A DNA stretch of 64,000 nucleotides from Castor canadensis (GCF_047511655.1 NC_133394.1:143753343-143817342), one strand, 5' to 3'; positions 1 to 12,450 are shown, counted from the first letter of the stretch. Notes: generated by a model not told the origin, from the sequence alone. A program made the numbers and translations.

Positions 1-289
1 TGGGAAGAACCCGGGGACCTGCAGGTCTGTTTCCACAGCACTACCTCCGCCGTTCTGTGAGCTTCTCCACTAACAGCCCAGAGATGACCATAGTGGGAGG
101 CCAGGGAGGAAGCACACAGCAGCCCTGGGACGCCAGGAAGACTGTGCCAGATGCCTGGAGCCACCTGGAGGTGAGGGGTCCTGGTGACAGGATTCTAAAA
201 CCCAGATCTGGGGCCTCCATTACATGGGAGGAGGCAATGGGGCAGAGAAGAGGAGCACAAAACCCGCCTTGGCTGTGCTTCTGACTCGC

Positions 290-480
290 AGTGGGATTTT
301 AGACATTCTTAAGCTCTTGGTGCCTTGGTTTCCCTCTCTGTAAAATGGGGCGGTCTAATGAGCTAGCACCTAGAGCTACTCACAAAAGAGCGTTTCCTTT
401 TGCCTTTTGGTGAGTTATTTGACCTCCCTGACCTCCGTTTCTTCCTCTGTAGAAATAATAATCCTGACTTCTTTGAGTAC
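290..480 (+). repeat. MIR fragments
   Basis: Two adjacent MIR-like core/3' segments: tttccctctctgtaaaatgg and acctccgtttcttcctctgt. Confidence 0.6.
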
Positions 481-484
481 TACA

Positions 485-645
485 ATGACTGAGTGCATAC
501 TTTGTGCCTAACTCCACTTTTACTCAATTATCTTCCCAATAAGCCTATGGAGTGAGTACTATTACCATCTGCATTTGTACAAGCAAGGACACAAGACACA
601 GAGAGGTTAAGAAACTAGCCCAGAACGCACAGCAGTTTATATGTG
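485..645 (-). repeat. MIR/L2-like fragment
   Basis: The sequence ctatggagtgagtactatta and cacagagaggttaagaaact is the reverse of a MIR-type core. Confidence 0.55.
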
Positions 646-1097
646 CATCCATATTCTCATGGGGGAAAAATGGAAGATTCATCTCTGAAATATTAGCATA
701 ATTATTCTAAAGGATGCCACTTAGTTTTTAATTTTCTTCGTTGGGATTTTCTTCATTTCCAGGATTTCTGCAATGAAATGTAAACTTCTGCTATAATACA
801 CAAAATGGTCTCAACAAAGGTTGAAATAGAGCAAACACAAAAACCACAATTGAGCCCTTCTCAGCTTGATCCTGAGCAGGCTGTTAGAAGAGTGTGGCTT
901 ATACTTCTGTTTATTTGAAATTCCCAGAATGGGTAAATCCTGAGACAGAGTGGATTGGTGGTTGCCAGACCCTGGGGGGGGAAGGGGCAGGGATAAAGGA
1001 GGGTAATTGCTTAGTGACAATGGGATTTTCCTTTGGGAACCAGATAGAGCGGGATTATCCAACATGACTAATTGACAATTGCCACTGAATTGTCACT

Positions 1098-1292
1098 GAA
1101 TTGATTTTCTTTTTGGGAGGACTTGGGTATGAACTCAGGGCTTTGAGCTTGTAAAGCAGGCGCTCTCAGCTTGAGCCACACCTCCAGTCCATTTTGCTCT
1201 GCTTATTTTGGAGCTGGCCTTGAACTGTGATCCTCCTGATCTCAGCCTTCCCAGTAACCAGGATTATAGGCATGAGCCACTGGCACCTGGAT
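1098..1292 (-). mobile_element. Dimeric SINE (B1-like + ID-like)
   Basis: A reverse ID-like unit (gggtatgaactcagggcttt) is followed by the linker cattttgctctgcttatttt and a reverse B1-like monomer ending gccactggcacctgg. Confidence 0.8.
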
Positions 1293-1831
1293 GAACTGTT
1301 CATCAAAAGTGATTTTTTTAATACATAAATTTACCCTCAATTAAAGAAAAAGATGAAGATGGGGTACCCATCACTAATTTCCATTCCATGGCCTGATCTG
1401 CTGGCGAGATGTCACCTCTGCCTTCATCTCCGGAGGACCTTCAGTGAGCTCCTCCTGAGGCTTTGCCTGACTCTTGGGATGGGGCCAGCCCCTGAGTGTG
1501 TGGCCTCTGTAGCACTTAGGAGCAGAAAACATTCATCAGGCCATTGTCATGACAACCCTGCCTGTCCCCCATTCCAGCCCCACTTCAGTGGCAGCTCCAG
1601 AGCACAGAGCCTCTCAGGGTGACCGCAATAAGTAAACATTGTGACCATTTCTAAATTGGTCTGAGCTTAGCTGTTTTCTACCTCTGATGGAGTACTGACA
1701 GGAGGTCATTTTCCCCTTAAAACCCTCCATCTTCTGAGCACAAATCTGGAGAGCGGATCTCACTGTGGTGGTGAACTTGAAGCGTGCAGTAGAACTTGGG
1801 GGACCCCTCATCTTATGACCTGCAATTTTCT

Positions 1832-2026
1832 TTTCTTTCTTTTTTTTTTTTTTTGTGGTACTGGGGCTTGAACTCACAACCTACACCTTGAGCCACTCCA
1901 CCAGCCCTATTTTCTTGTGAAAGGTTTTTTGGAAATGGGGTCTCTGAACTGTTTGCCTAGGTTGGCTTTGAACCTCAATCCTCCTGCGTAGCTAGGATTA
2001 TAGGTATGAGACACTGGCGCCTGGTG
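1832..2026 (-). mobile_element. Dimeric SINE (B1-like + ID-like) with target-site duplication
   Basis: A T tract, a reverse ID-like unit and a reverse B1-like monomer. The 16-base flanking repeats (tgacctgcaattttct at 1816-1831, tgacctagaattttct at 2027-2042) differ at two positions. Confidence 0.85.
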
Positions 2027-2299
2027 TGACCTAGAATTTTCTCTGTGCTTGGCTGCCTCTTGGGAAAAGACTGCTTCACAAAAGCCAGCTATGTACAGTG
2101 GTCACTTGGGAGCTACCTTCTGGTCCCTCCTGATCCTGATTCCCAGTGTCACCCACACCTTTGGGAAACCAAGTTGAAAAGCATCCTTGATATGGGCTCA
2201 GGGAAGCCAAGGGCAGACAAGGTAGTCACCTGTCTTTATTCTCCGCATCCTCCCTCTGCAAACAGCAGGTGCTCAGCAACATTTTCCAGATGGATACTG

Positions 2300-2430
2300 G
2301 GCAGAGATGACAGAAGGCTGTGTTTGACTCTCAGCTCTGCCAGACCGGCCAGGCAACTTTGGGCAAATTTCTCTGCTTCCTTGACCTTGGGTTTCCTTGG
2401 TTGGGAAAGGGAGAATCAAAGCCCAGAAAG
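2300..2430 (+). repeat. MIR fragment
   Basis: The core caactttgggcaaatttctc with ttgaccttgggtttcct is MIR-like. Confidence 0.5.
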
Positions 2431-2854
2431 ACCAGATACATGGAGGGACCTCCGAGAGGGGATCTCAATGCAGTTGCCATGAGATGACATGGGCAGCAAG
2501 GGGACAGTGAGACAGTGATGCAATGGCATTGTCAAACATTTCCTGTTGCTATCTTTCTGGGCTGGCAGGCTGGGGCCACAAATAAGGAAGTGACTGCCAG
2601 GAGTCAGCTTCTGTCACCCCTCAGAGAAGCAAGTGTTCTGTTCTGTGGGTGCCAGGGAGATAAGTGACAGTGTTGCCACCTCACACACAAGGGCAGCTAA
2701 TCGTTCTCTACATAAAATGCCAGGGGCAGTGTGTCCCGGGTGTGGGGAGAGCACAGCCGTCTGGAGCCCCACTCCTTGAGACAGTGCACAGAGCCCTGGA
2801 AAAGGCTCAGGGCCCCAATTTTTGCCTCTCTGCATGTAAGGTCCTGCAGATGGA

Positions 2855-2926
2855 TACCCTGCCTGTGAGCCTCAGTTTCCTCATCTGTAAAATAAAGATG
2901 ATAATCCCTTCCTCCTGGGGTTTGGA
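2855..2926 (+). repeat. MIR fragment
   Basis: The segment gagcctcagtttcctcatct followed by gtaaaataaagatgataatc is a clear MIR core. A MaLR LTR follows immediately. Confidence 0.75.
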
Positions 2927-3301
2927 TGCATTTGTCAGGGCTGCTGTAAAAGTATCCCAACCTGGGTGGCTTCAGCAACAGAAACTTAGTGCCTCACAGC
3001 CCAGAAGGTTGAAAGTCCAGAGATCAAGCTGTGGACAGTTTTGTTTCCTTCTGAGCTGTGAAGGAAAAATGGGGACCAGGTCCCTTGGCTCATAGGTGGC
3101 TGCCATCTCCCCATGACTCTTTGTGTCATCTTCCTCTGGGTCTGAATTTCCCTGTTTTATAAGGACACCCAAATCACCTCATTTTAACCTAACAATTGTT
3201 TCTGTAAACACCTTGTCCCAAGCATGGTTACAGTCTGAAGTACTGGGGCTGAGAACCTCAACACATGAGGTGGGGGAGGGGACACAATTCATCCTATAAC
3301 A
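2927..3301 (-). mobile_element. MaLR LTR (MLT1-type)
   Basis: The + strand shows the reversed MLT1 pattern: tgtcagggctgctgtaaaag, gggtggcttcagcaacagaa, tataaggacacccaaatcac and a terminal cacaattcatcctataac. Confidence 0.8.
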
Positions 3302-3302
3302 G

Positions 3303-4239
3303 AGGGGTGACAGTTAAGAGAGGGATCAGGAGCAGGCTAGATGTTACTCTCCTGGACATTTTTATTGCTCTCATTTTGCCTGGACAGTTGAGCAAGTACT
3401 GTAGGACTCTTGTGAGGTGGTTGCCTGCCCTTTTCCAGATGATTCCAGATGATTCTAGATGATGTCCTTCCCCACTGATGGACATGGGGCTTGGGCGCGG
3501 CGTATAATATTATAGGGTTCCCAGAGGATTCTTTCACACTTTGTTTCCTTTCCCAAGCTTAGGAACCCCTCACTTAACATGCAGTATGGCATGGTGGCCA
3601 AAATGCCAGCCGAGTCAGCCAGCCAGTGTCCCCACCCTTGCCTCTGTTCCTCAGGAGGAAACTTCCCCAAGTCTCTTCACTGTGGGCATCAGAAATAACT
3701 GCAAACGCCTTGTCTGGAGAAAGCATGCTCTTCCAGGTAACCTGCCAAGGTCACGTGCATTCCACCTGCGCACATCCAAGCACACGTCTGCCTCTGCTCT
3801 CCTGCCAGCCCGTCCAGTCTCCACTTCCTCGTGTCCCATTTGAACTTGGACGCCAGCCCCGCACTATTTTCTTGAGTATCTGACTTGCAAGCAGGGTAAG
3901 AGTTCCTCGACCCACGGCCCAAGCCTGAGTCTGGGCGGTCTCCAGGGGACGCCGGCTGAACCCTCCAAGCCAAGCAAAGTGTGACAGCAAGAGGCCACTC
4001 CTCGCTGTCTCACCCTGTGGCCAGTGAGTACAGAAGAGCCAGGCCACCCTGGAACCCAGGGCCTTCTTAACTCCAGGGTCAGGGCCTTTCCCCCTGCTGC
4101 ATTTTCTCTCCAGAACATTCCCACAGGTATCCACTGTGTTGAAAAAAGTCACTTCTGTCTCTCCCCATCATCAATTTTTCCTTCATAAGACTCATTCCCT
4201 AAGAATGTATTCTGCAGAATGTTCATTTGTCCCTCTGAT
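3303..4239. other. Unique intergenic sequence
   Basis: No repeat or gene was recognised. The ORFs here are short and show no domain. Confidence 0.5.
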
Positions 4240-4445
4240 TATTTACCCCAGAAGAGGGTGAGCTCCATGAGAGGCAGGAACTGTGTCATGCTCACTTGGA
4301 CCCCCAAGAGCTTGCAACAGGGCCCGGCACACAGTAGGTACTCAACATAATCAACAGGGCCCGGCACACAGTAGGTACTCAACATTATCAACAGGGCCCG
4401 GCACACAGTAGGTACTCAACATAATCTGTTGAGGAAATGAATGAA
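4240..4445 (+). repeat. L2 LINE 3' end
   Basis: The order 'gagctccatgagaggcaggaactgtg', then a 'cagtaggtactcaa' motif, then 'ttgaggaaatgaatga' is typical of L2 3' ends. It contains the local triplication listed separately. Confidence 0.65.
4315..4425 (+). repeat. Three-copy tandem repeat, 37-base unit
   Basis: The units start at 4315, 4352 and 4389 and are nearly identical: caacagggcccggcacacag followed by taggtactcaacatAat. Only the middle unit differs visibly (cattat instead of cataat). The high identity inside an old L2 implies a recent duplication. Confidence 0.95.
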
Positions 4446-4499
4446 GGCAGTAGCTGTCTTCTTGGCATCTACTAGAGTTCCAAGACAACTTTGTGGAGT

Positions 4500-4673
4500 G
4501 TCAGGCCATCCAAGGCCAGCTTGGGAAAGTTAGCAAGACCCCTCTCCCTCATCTGAAAAACAAAACTGGAAGCAAAAATGATGGGGTGGGGGTGGTGCAT
4601 GGCTCAGGTGGTACAGCACCGCCTAGAAATTGCAAGGCCCTGAGTTCAAACTCTAGTACTGCAAAAAAAAAAA
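4500..4673 (+). mobile_element. Dimeric SINE, 5'-truncated
   Basis: The second half of a B1-like monomer (ggccagcttgggaaag) is joined to an ID-like unit (ggtggtacagcaccgcctag, gagttcaaactctagtactg) with an A12 tail. Confidence 0.75.
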
Positions 4674-4674
4674 A

Positions 4675-5354
4675 TAGTGTTTGCACATAATCTATGTAAG
4701 TCTTACCTTATATTTTATATCATGTCTAGATTACTACATTATTAATGCAATGTGAATAGTTGTCAAACTGTATAGTTTAGGCAATGATAACAAAAGAAAG
4801 TTGTTCATATTTAATACAGATATAATTTTTTCCGAGTATTTGATTGAAGTTATAGATGTAGGACCTACAGATCAGTGACTTCCTTGATGACACTTATTCT
4901 TCCTGTCTTTGCTCTTGCTGGCACCTCTTTCTCCACTCTTAGCTTCCCAAAAATCTTGCTCAGTTGAATGAGGCCAAACTCATCCCTCCTTCAAGGGTGG
5001 GACTGAAGGAGGCTCTTGAAGGTTTTGATAAAATCACACCAAGTGCAGTGGATATTCCATTTCCTAGGAACCTATAGCACTTTGTTCCTACTTCAATTTA
5101 GACAGTTGTCACTACCTGACTTAGTTAGGACACAACAACCTAATTCTGGCCACCCTATAAGTCAGTGAGAATCTTAAAGCCGTGAAGGAAGTGTTGGTAT
5201 CTCTAGGACTTTGTACAAAATAAATGACCAATTAATATTTTGCTCAATTGAATAGAATAGACATTACTCTCTGAGAATCAAGCGTGGAAAAGGAGACAAG
5301 TTCCCACTGTGCTAATGATGTCGCAATCTGCTTTATTTCCCAGTCCTCACAGCT
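4675..5354. other. Unique intergenic sequence
   Basis: AT-rich and featureless to my eye. Confidence 0.5.
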
Positions 5355-5460
5355 GTCTTACAAGGGGTGCATCATCACCTCTGTTTCAGACACAAGGGCC
5401 AGAGAAGTTCACTGAGCTGCCGGGGTCACACAGCTTGTAAGAGGCAGAACCAGGGTTTGA
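5355..5460 (-). repeat. MIR fragment
   Basis: The segment ggccagagaagttcactgag and cacagcttgtaagaggcaga is a reverse MIR. Confidence 0.7.
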
Positions 5461-6137
5461 TGTCAAAAGACAAAAATTATCTATATTCATTTAAAGTATT
5501 TTTATTACTACACATTCAGTGTGGAATTCTAGAAGATAGCAGAGTTAGCCATTCACAGACATGGGCTGGTGATCCTGATTTTAATACACCAAAGGGTAAA
5601 GAAAAGAGTCAATAAAAGAAGTACCTTGATTTGATCGGCAGCACAGCTTATTAAAAAAGTGTCTATTTCCACGAAAGCATGTAATAATTTTCTATAGGAC
5701 ACTCTAAACTACATGAACCCTGGTCCTGGGTGGGTCAGAACAATTGGCTCTAATGAAGCCCCATACATTCATGATGCCTAATTAACAGTTTTTCTTGAGG
5801 CCAAGACTAAGGAGGGGTCACTCAGGGAAAGACAGACATGTATGACAGCATACACAGCTGATGGCAAGTATTTTTGTGCCACTTAAGTTTATTCTAGGGA
5901 AAAACTTATTCTAGGAAATCTTATAAATACTACACTTAATCGCTATCATATTGGGCTTGCAGATGAAGCAGCAGTTTAAATTTAATATTTCTAAAAGCCT
6001 CCCTGAAGTTAAAAACAGAAAAATAGAGGGTTGCCTTGGAACGGTATCTAAGGGCAAGTGTAGCTCGCTGAATTTAGCGTGGTCCCTGGAAGAAGGACAA
6101 CTTTATAATAGTGCAAGTGAACCAAAACTATCCACGA
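5461..6137. other. Unique intergenic sequence
   Basis: Nothing was recognised between a MIR and a trimeric SINE. Confidence 0.5.
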
Positions 6138-6465
6138 GTTGGGCACTGGTGGCTCACACTGTAATCCTAGCTCCTCGGAAGGCTGAGACTGTGAAGTTCA
6201 TGCTTCGAGGCCAGCCAGGGCAAAAATTTATCAAGATCCCCTCTCAGCAGTAAAAGCTGGGTGTGGTGGCGTGTGCCTGTCATCCCAGCTACCGGAAAGC
6301 TATTATAAACAGCAGTCCAGGCTAGCAAAAATGCAGGACCCTATCTCAAAAATAACTAAAGCAGAAAGGGCTGAGGGCATGGCTCAAGAAGTAGTGTCTG
6401 CCTAGCAAGAGCAAACCCTGAGTTCAAATCCCAGAACAGCCAAAAAGAGAAAAAAAAAAAAAACC
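6138..6465 (+). mobile_element. Trimeric SINE (B1-like, B1-like, ID-like)
   Basis: The first B1-like monomer (about 6138-6245) is followed by the linker ctcagcagtaaaagctggg, then a second B1-like monomer (6249-6350), the linker aaataactaaagcagaaagg, and an ID-like unit with box B gagttcaaatccc and an A tail. Confidence 0.8.
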
Positions 6466-7213
6466 TACCCCAAAAAGGCACACTTCCAAAGAATGCACTG
6501 TGCCATTTCACGAAACATCACAGCACAATTGTTCTTTAAGTCACTTCCATTAACTCCTGCTTCAAGTCAATACTTACAAAGCGAAAATGAAACTTTTAAA
6601 CCTTTATGCTTTTTCCAGAAAAGTTGGCTCTCCAAATGTCTCACACATAAACTAGCCATAGGAGCACTTAAAAACCTAGAAAAATATGAAAAGGGCTGAG
6701 TGAAGAATCCTTTACAGAATTACAGTGATTCATTTTTCCTAAAGAAAACTTCCTTCTTTTTATAATAATGGAAGTGAAATGCTTTTTCATGGCAAATCAG
6801 GGAAATACAGAGAAATAAAAAGAAGAGAAAAGAAAAAAAAATCTTGGCTCCATTGCTCATGAGACAACTGTGGTGTCAGTGGCAGTGGTTGTAGTCTGTG
6901 ATCAGAAGATTTCCAAATTCTTGGGTCCCACGTGAACGAATCTATAGAATCCATGGCGGGACACGGGGGTGTGACAGAGTTTATTACAAGTTAGGGAAGG
7001 AAGTACAAAAGGGGCACGGTGGACCAGGTGGAAGCTGGAAGCAGTCTTTCTTTTTCCCAGGTGCTTTAAAACTTACGCTGGCCTATGGGACGGGAAGAAC
7101 CTGTGATGCCCAACCAAGAACTGATGGTGGCCCTAGGCCCAGGTGAGGGTGGTTTGAGTTGTCCCCAAGCTGGGGTGTGGATAACCTACCTTCATTTGCA
7201 ATTTGGAAGAAGG

Positions 7214-7250
<37 letters not shown>

Positions 7251-8309
7251 GAATGTTCAATTTGAAATACAATATTAAGTCATACATTTTCTAAGAGTGC
7301 CAAACTCCCTGATTCTAGCCTGCCTCAGTTGGTGTGTTGTACTTTTTGGCTTGCTTTTCATGGTTTGGGTTCGCAGTTATTTATCTGTTCATCATTTTGT
7401 TCTCAACAGCACCAGTGACCTTGCAGATGGAGGACCCAGCCAGGACCTGGAGGTGGAGGCTGAGCGGCCATAGTGCCGTGATGCTAGGTGAGGTCTCTTT
7501 TTTCTTTTTCACACAGGTCCATCCGGAGAAGCTGAAAAGAGCAGAGGACACAACCAGGGACCTTCAGGTTGGCATGGTCCAGTTGTGTTGGGGTCGGGGG
7601 CAGAACCCAGCAGTTAAAGACCAAGGAAGCATTTGGTTTTCTGCCTCTGCAAATGGTCCTGATTCAAGGCATGTCCCGGCATGTGCGTGATTCCGCCCAG
7701 GTGTGCTGGTCACACCCAGCATCTGACCACATAGGGGAACCAGGACAATGACTGGCTCCAAGAGTGGCCAACCTCTAAACCACCTCAACCACACAGTGTG
7801 GTGGCTGCTCCCCGCTCCACCTCGTCCCCAGGGTCACACTGGGCCTTGGGAAAGACCAGCTCAGTGGGGACAGACGGTCTCGTGGGGTCATCTGGGGCCA
7901 GGGGAGGCTGTAGTGGGGGCACAGAGTAGAAAGAAAGGGGGAGCAAGGACCACACCCAGTGCTCGGGTGCAGCAGTTCTGTTCTTTCACAGGCCGCTGAT
8001 GGGGCCTGTGCCAGACACTGGAGAGACAGAGGACAAATGGCCCCCTGATATGAGATGACAGGTGAACGTGTTGCAAAGGGACAGTCAGTGGCCAGCTAGA
8101 GAGGAAAGGCCTGGGAGTGAGGGAGCTGTGCCATGGCTCCTGAGGAAGGGGGAGTGTGTTTTAGAGACAGCAGGGGGGCCAGAGTGGCTGGTGTCCAGCT
8201 TGGACGGTAAAGGTGATAGAGTTGGGGACAGCGGGCAGGTGACCACAAGCCATGCTGGGTACTTTGGGCATTGTGCTGAGTGACAGAAATGGGAACACTA
8301 AGGGCTCGG
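6466..8309. other. Unique intergenic sequence
   Basis: Apart from the AG microsatellite I recognise nothing. The ORF at 7334-7690 has no family signature. Confidence 0.5.
7216..7250 (+). repeat. (AG)n microsatellite
   Basis: An uninterrupted AG run, then agggagagg. Confidence 0.95.
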
Positions 8310-8615
8310 TTTTTATTCTCAGGGGCAAATTAGGGCTTTGAGATTGCAGGTGCTCTACTACTCGAGCCGTGCCCCCGGCCCTTTTTGTGCTGGTTATTTT
8401 TGAGATGGGGTCTCTCGTGTATGTCCAAACTGGCCTGGACCACAATCCTCCTATTTTTGCTCTCCCAAGCAGTTGAGATTACAGGCATGTATCACCATAC
8501 CCAGCTTTTTTTTATCAGTTGAGATGGGGTGTCTTGAATCTAGGCTGGCTGTGAACCTCCATCCACCCAATCTGTGCCTTCTGATTACAGGCATGCGCCA
8601 CTGCACTGGGCTTTT
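8310..8615 (-). mobile_element. Trimeric SINE (B1-like, B1-like, ID-like)
   Basis: On the + strand the order is reverse ID-like unit, reverse B1-like monomer ending cccagctttt, then a second reverse B1-like monomer beginning gttgagatggggt and ending at gccactgcactgggc. Confidence 0.75.
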
Positions 8616-8789
8616 TTGGGCTTTTGAGCAAAGAAGCCACGGGATTTGGCTTCCATTGCTGTGGTGGCTGGGTGGAGAATTAGACCACAAAGGACAAGAT
8701 GGAAGCAGGAAGCAAATTAGGGCCCCTCATTTTCAAAGACTCTGAGGCTTAGGGACAGGTCTCAGAGTGCACCTGACAGCACCACGACT

Positions 8790-9010
8790 GTCCTGAATCT
8801 TTGGTGACCTTCCTTCACCTTCAGGACAGGGCCCCTGCAAGACCCTGTGTGACATGCTCCAGCCACTGCCCCCTTTCCTTGTCACCCATCACTTTTGGGG
8901 CTCCCCTCTTGCCTCCTCTGGAGGTCATGTGCCCATTACCTACCTGGCCTTCCACAGCCTCCTCCACCTCGTCACCTGGCTAAGTTCTGTCACCCTTCAT
9001 ACCCTTAACC
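8790..9010 (+). repeat. L2-like fragment
   Basis: A CT-rich sequence with gtgaccttccttcaccttca resembles the L2 3' coding/UTR region. Confidence 0.4.
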
Positions 9011-9544
9011 ATCTTTCTCAGGGAAGCCACCTGGGTCCCCCAAAGACTCAGCTGGGTGGGCTCAAGGCCCCTGAAGCCCCCCTCCTCTGCTTTGGTGGTA
9101 CTCCTTACGTTTAAGAGTCCCTCCTGCGTGCTGGCCTCCACCTTGAGCCCCAGGGGCCAAGGGCAGACCAGCTTCCCTCCGTCTCACCGCCAGCACTTGG
9201 GCCAGGAGCACAGTCTCAAGAATCTGCAGGCATCTCCCCCGCCCTGAGGTCTGGGACGCTTGACAATGAATTCCCTGCTACACGAAGGGCACACTGCCAA
9301 CGTCACCGTCAGTAAGTGGGAAGACCAGGCATCAGACTTCTTTACAGCCCAGGACTTGAACTCAAGTCTTTGCTTAGCTGCAGCCAGCAGTTGCTGCTGA
9401 ATGAGACTTTTCATTTTTCTCAGTTTCCCCAGTCGTAAAGTGAAATTTTCAGGGATACTTGCTCTCCAGATGCCCCCCAACCTCATCTGACCACAAGAAT
9501 CTCTCCATCCCTGGGGACACTCCTTAAGAATACTTATTTCTAGG

Positions 9545-9750
9545 GCAGAGTATGGTGGTGCACACCTGTAATCCCAGCTACTTAGGAGGAAAAAGAGGGG
9601 AATCATGGTTCTAGGACAAAAAGTTTAAGACCCAAACTGAACAACAAACTAAAGAAAAAAGGGCTGATGGAGGGGCTGAAGTGGTAAAGCGCCTACCTAG
9701 CAAGTATAAGGCCCTGAGTTCAAAGCCCCAGAACCACAAAAAACAAAATA
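9545..9750 (+). mobile_element. SINE: one B1-like monomer + ID-like unit with the trimer-type linker
   Basis: A B1-like monomer (gtggtgcacacctgtaatcc) is joined by aacaaactaaagaaaaaagg to an ID-like unit (aagcgcctacctagcaagta). The linker is that of the trimeric family, so this is probably a truncated trimer. Confidence 0.75.
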
Positions 9751-9850
9751 AACCCCATTTATTTCTGTTCTCACCTTAACCCGTAGCATCCCAACTCCAG
9801 AAACAGGCTTGGGACTCCGGTTCTGCTTGTGTAATCAAAAGCTTCGGGTA

Positions 9851-9975
9851 AAAGCTGGGAGCAGGTGGCTCACACCTTTAATCCTAGCTACTCGGGAGGC
9901 AGAGATCAGGAGGATCGAGGTCTGAGGCCAGTCTAGGCAAATAGTTCATGAGACCCTATCTTGAAAACACTCATC
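9851..9975 (+). mobile_element. B1-like monomer, solitary
   Basis: This is the left B1-like unit of the dimeric SINE (gcaggtggctcacaccttta to gagaccctatcttgaaaa). The ID-like half is missing. Confidence 0.75.
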
Positions 9976-10594
9976 GCAATCTCAGGTGACTCCTGTCACC
10001 AAATACGTTTTGGACGCACATTTCCACGGGCTTCTTTGAAAGAAGGACCCAAGAGAGTGAGGTCACAGAGAAGGGACCCACGAGCGTGACTGAAGCCTGC
10101 TGTTTATGGATGTAGGTTATTCCAGGCCTTGTGGAAGGTTCCTGAATTTCCACTGAGTGTGCAGGTTCCTGACCACTCATTGCTCTGACAAGCTGGGACC
10201 AAGTCAGAATTAAAGAACCTGCAACAGGAGCACAAGCAAAGGTGGGAGACTCAGAGGCTCGAGAAGCAGTGACCGCGGCCCAGAGAGGGCAGCCAACCTA
10301 CCTGGAGGCACACAGCTGTCCACAGTCTCCACTGTCCTTTTCCTTCTGGATGACAGGGGTGCAGCAGGGAAGGGTGGGATCTGCACAGAGGACTGGGGAG
10401 CCCGTGGTTCCCCTTCAACATCACATCAGTGGTGGTGACCGCCCCTGTGAACACAGCATAGCTTATGGAGGTGGCGGTGCTCTCAGAGAGCTGTTAACCG
10501 ACTGACCCCACACCCTCTTCTCCCGTGATCGGGGAACAAAGCACTTTTTTTTTTTTTTTTTGGAGCACCTCAGATATTTTTCCATGAGTCAGAT

Positions 10595-10790
10595 ATGGCC
10601 AGGCATGGTGGTGCACATCTGTAATCCCAGCTACTCAAGAGGCAGAGGCAGGAGGATTGAGACTTAAGGCCGGCCTGGGAAAAGTTTAGAAAACGTATCT
10701 TAAGACTGGGGTGTGGCTCAGATGGTACAGCACTTGCCTAGCAGGCGAGAGGTCCTGGATTCAATCCCCAGCCCTGCAAAAAAAAAAGTC
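10595..10790 (+). mobile_element. Dimeric SINE with short target-site duplication
   Basis: A B1-like monomer (ggccaggcatggtggtgcac) is joined to an ID-like unit (gctcagatggtacagcactt) with an A10 tail. The flanking repeat agtcagata is present on both sides. Confidence 0.85.
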
Positions 10791-11007
10791 AGATAATTAA
10801 AACTAAGATCAATGTTGGATCAAAGGAGACAAACTGATCCTCACTCAGCCATTGCCTATCCTTCCAGAACCTCATCTGGAAACTGAGTGACGCCACCATC
10901 ACTGTGTGGCATTGTGTGTTGGTGTTTACAGGTGAGGTAAAATGCCATGCAGCACCTGGCACAGATGCTGTCAGCACTAGTTAAATTAAGGAAGAGACAG
11001 ACTGGGT

Positions 11008-11318
11008 GCAGTGGCTCATGCCTGTAATCCCCACTACTGAGGAGGCAGACATGGAGAGGCTGGTAGTTCCAGGTTAGCCTGGGGGCGGTGAAGTTGTCAC
11101 GATCCCATCTCAAAAAGCAAGCCAGCATGATGGTGCACAGCTGTAATCCCAGCTATGCGGGAAGGATCGTGGTCTAAGGTCATCCAGAGCAAAGTTGTAA
11201 GACCTTATCTGGAAAGCAACTAAAGCAAAAAGGCCTGGGGGCGAGGCTGAAGCGGAGCACCTGTAGGAGGCCCAAGGCCCTGGGTTCAAAGCCCAGTACT
11301 GAAAAAACAAAAAACATA
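11008..11318 (+). mobile_element. Trimeric SINE (B1-like, B1-like, ID-like)
   Basis: Two consecutive B1-like monomers (gactgggtgcagtggctcat and gccagcatgatggtgcacag) are joined by catctcaaaaagcaa. The linker gcaactaaagcaaaaaggcc and an ID-like unit with an A tail follow. Confidence 0.8.
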
Positions 11319-12114
11319 AAAACCCACCACCACCACCAGTAAAAGCTGCATGAATGGGAAGGAGGGCATGGCCCACTGTGCCTGGATGTGCTGGATGCGG
11401 AACTGTCCTCTGTTCCCCCATCCTCTATCAGGTGCTGGACCAACTGCTGCTGGACCTTCCTGCGTGAACCATGCAGGCCATGACCAGGTGAGAGGCAGAG
11501 CACCCGCACCCTCCCGAGAGACCCCGCCCCCAAACAGTGGCTCAGGCCTCATTGAGATTTATCTGTCACTCACAATGTCGCAGGGATAGGGTATGTCCAC
11601 CGCTGAGCTCTCAGATTCCTTCCATCTTGTGCTGATGTCCATGGCACTGGTGTCAGTGTCAACTCATGGCCCAAGAGGGCTGTTGAAGCTCCAGCCATCA
11701 GTCCAAAATCTGATCAGCAGATAGGAGGAAGAGATGAAGGAGGGAGGCACCCCTGTCCTCTAAGAACACCTCCCTAAGATTGTACAGGGCACTCCTGCTT
11801 AATGCCACTTGGCCAGTATTTAGTCATGGGGTGGGGGGGGGAGCACACTTAGCTCAAGGAAGCCTGGGAAATGTAGTCTTCACTTGTGGAGGTGTTTTGC
11901 TGAATCCAAGGTCTCCATTAGTAAAAGAAGGTGGGGTAATAGTGGGTGCTGGCAGACATGTGTCTTGGCACATTTATTATTTATGGAAAATATATAATAT
12001 TTGTTATTATGCTTCAATCCCACGACGACCAGTCACTTTTCGGTGTTGAGTGACAGGACACACACAAGTAGGCGTCAAGTAGGTGTCAAGATGTCAAGTA
12101 GGCAGAGGGATCTT

Positions 12115-12450
12115 CCATTTCTCCTCCTCCTTCTCCTTTTGGCGGTCCTGGAGTTTGAACTCAGGGCCTCACGTCTTCGAGGCAGGTGACATTCACTTAA
12201 GCCCTAGCCCTTTCTGCTTTAGTGTAAGGTAGAGTCCCACATCTTGCCTGAAGTCAGCCTCAGACTGAGATCCTCCTACCTGTGCCTCCAGCATAGCTGG
12301 GACTATAAAGCTGGATAGTCTGCCCAGCTTATTGGTTAAGATGGGGTCTTGCTGACTTTTTTCCCCTGGGCTGGCTTTGAACCACAATTTTCCTCATCTC
12401 TGCTCCCAAATAACTGGGATTACAGGTGTGGGCTGCGGACCCAGGCCTTT
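12115..12450 (-). mobile_element. Trimeric SINE (B1-like, B1-like, ID-like)
   Basis: A reverse ID-like unit follows a pyrimidine-rich tail, then the linker ctttctgctttagt, a B1-like monomer, the junction cccagcttattggttaagat and a second B1-like monomer. Confidence 0.75.

Noticed and set aside
2045-2482. 145-aa plus-strand ORF
   Set aside because: It starts in a SINE target duplication and runs through a MIR. No homology is recognised.
9184-9606. 140-aa minus-strand ORF
   Set aside because: Its N-terminus is SINE-derived and the rest is unrecognised, so chance is more likely.
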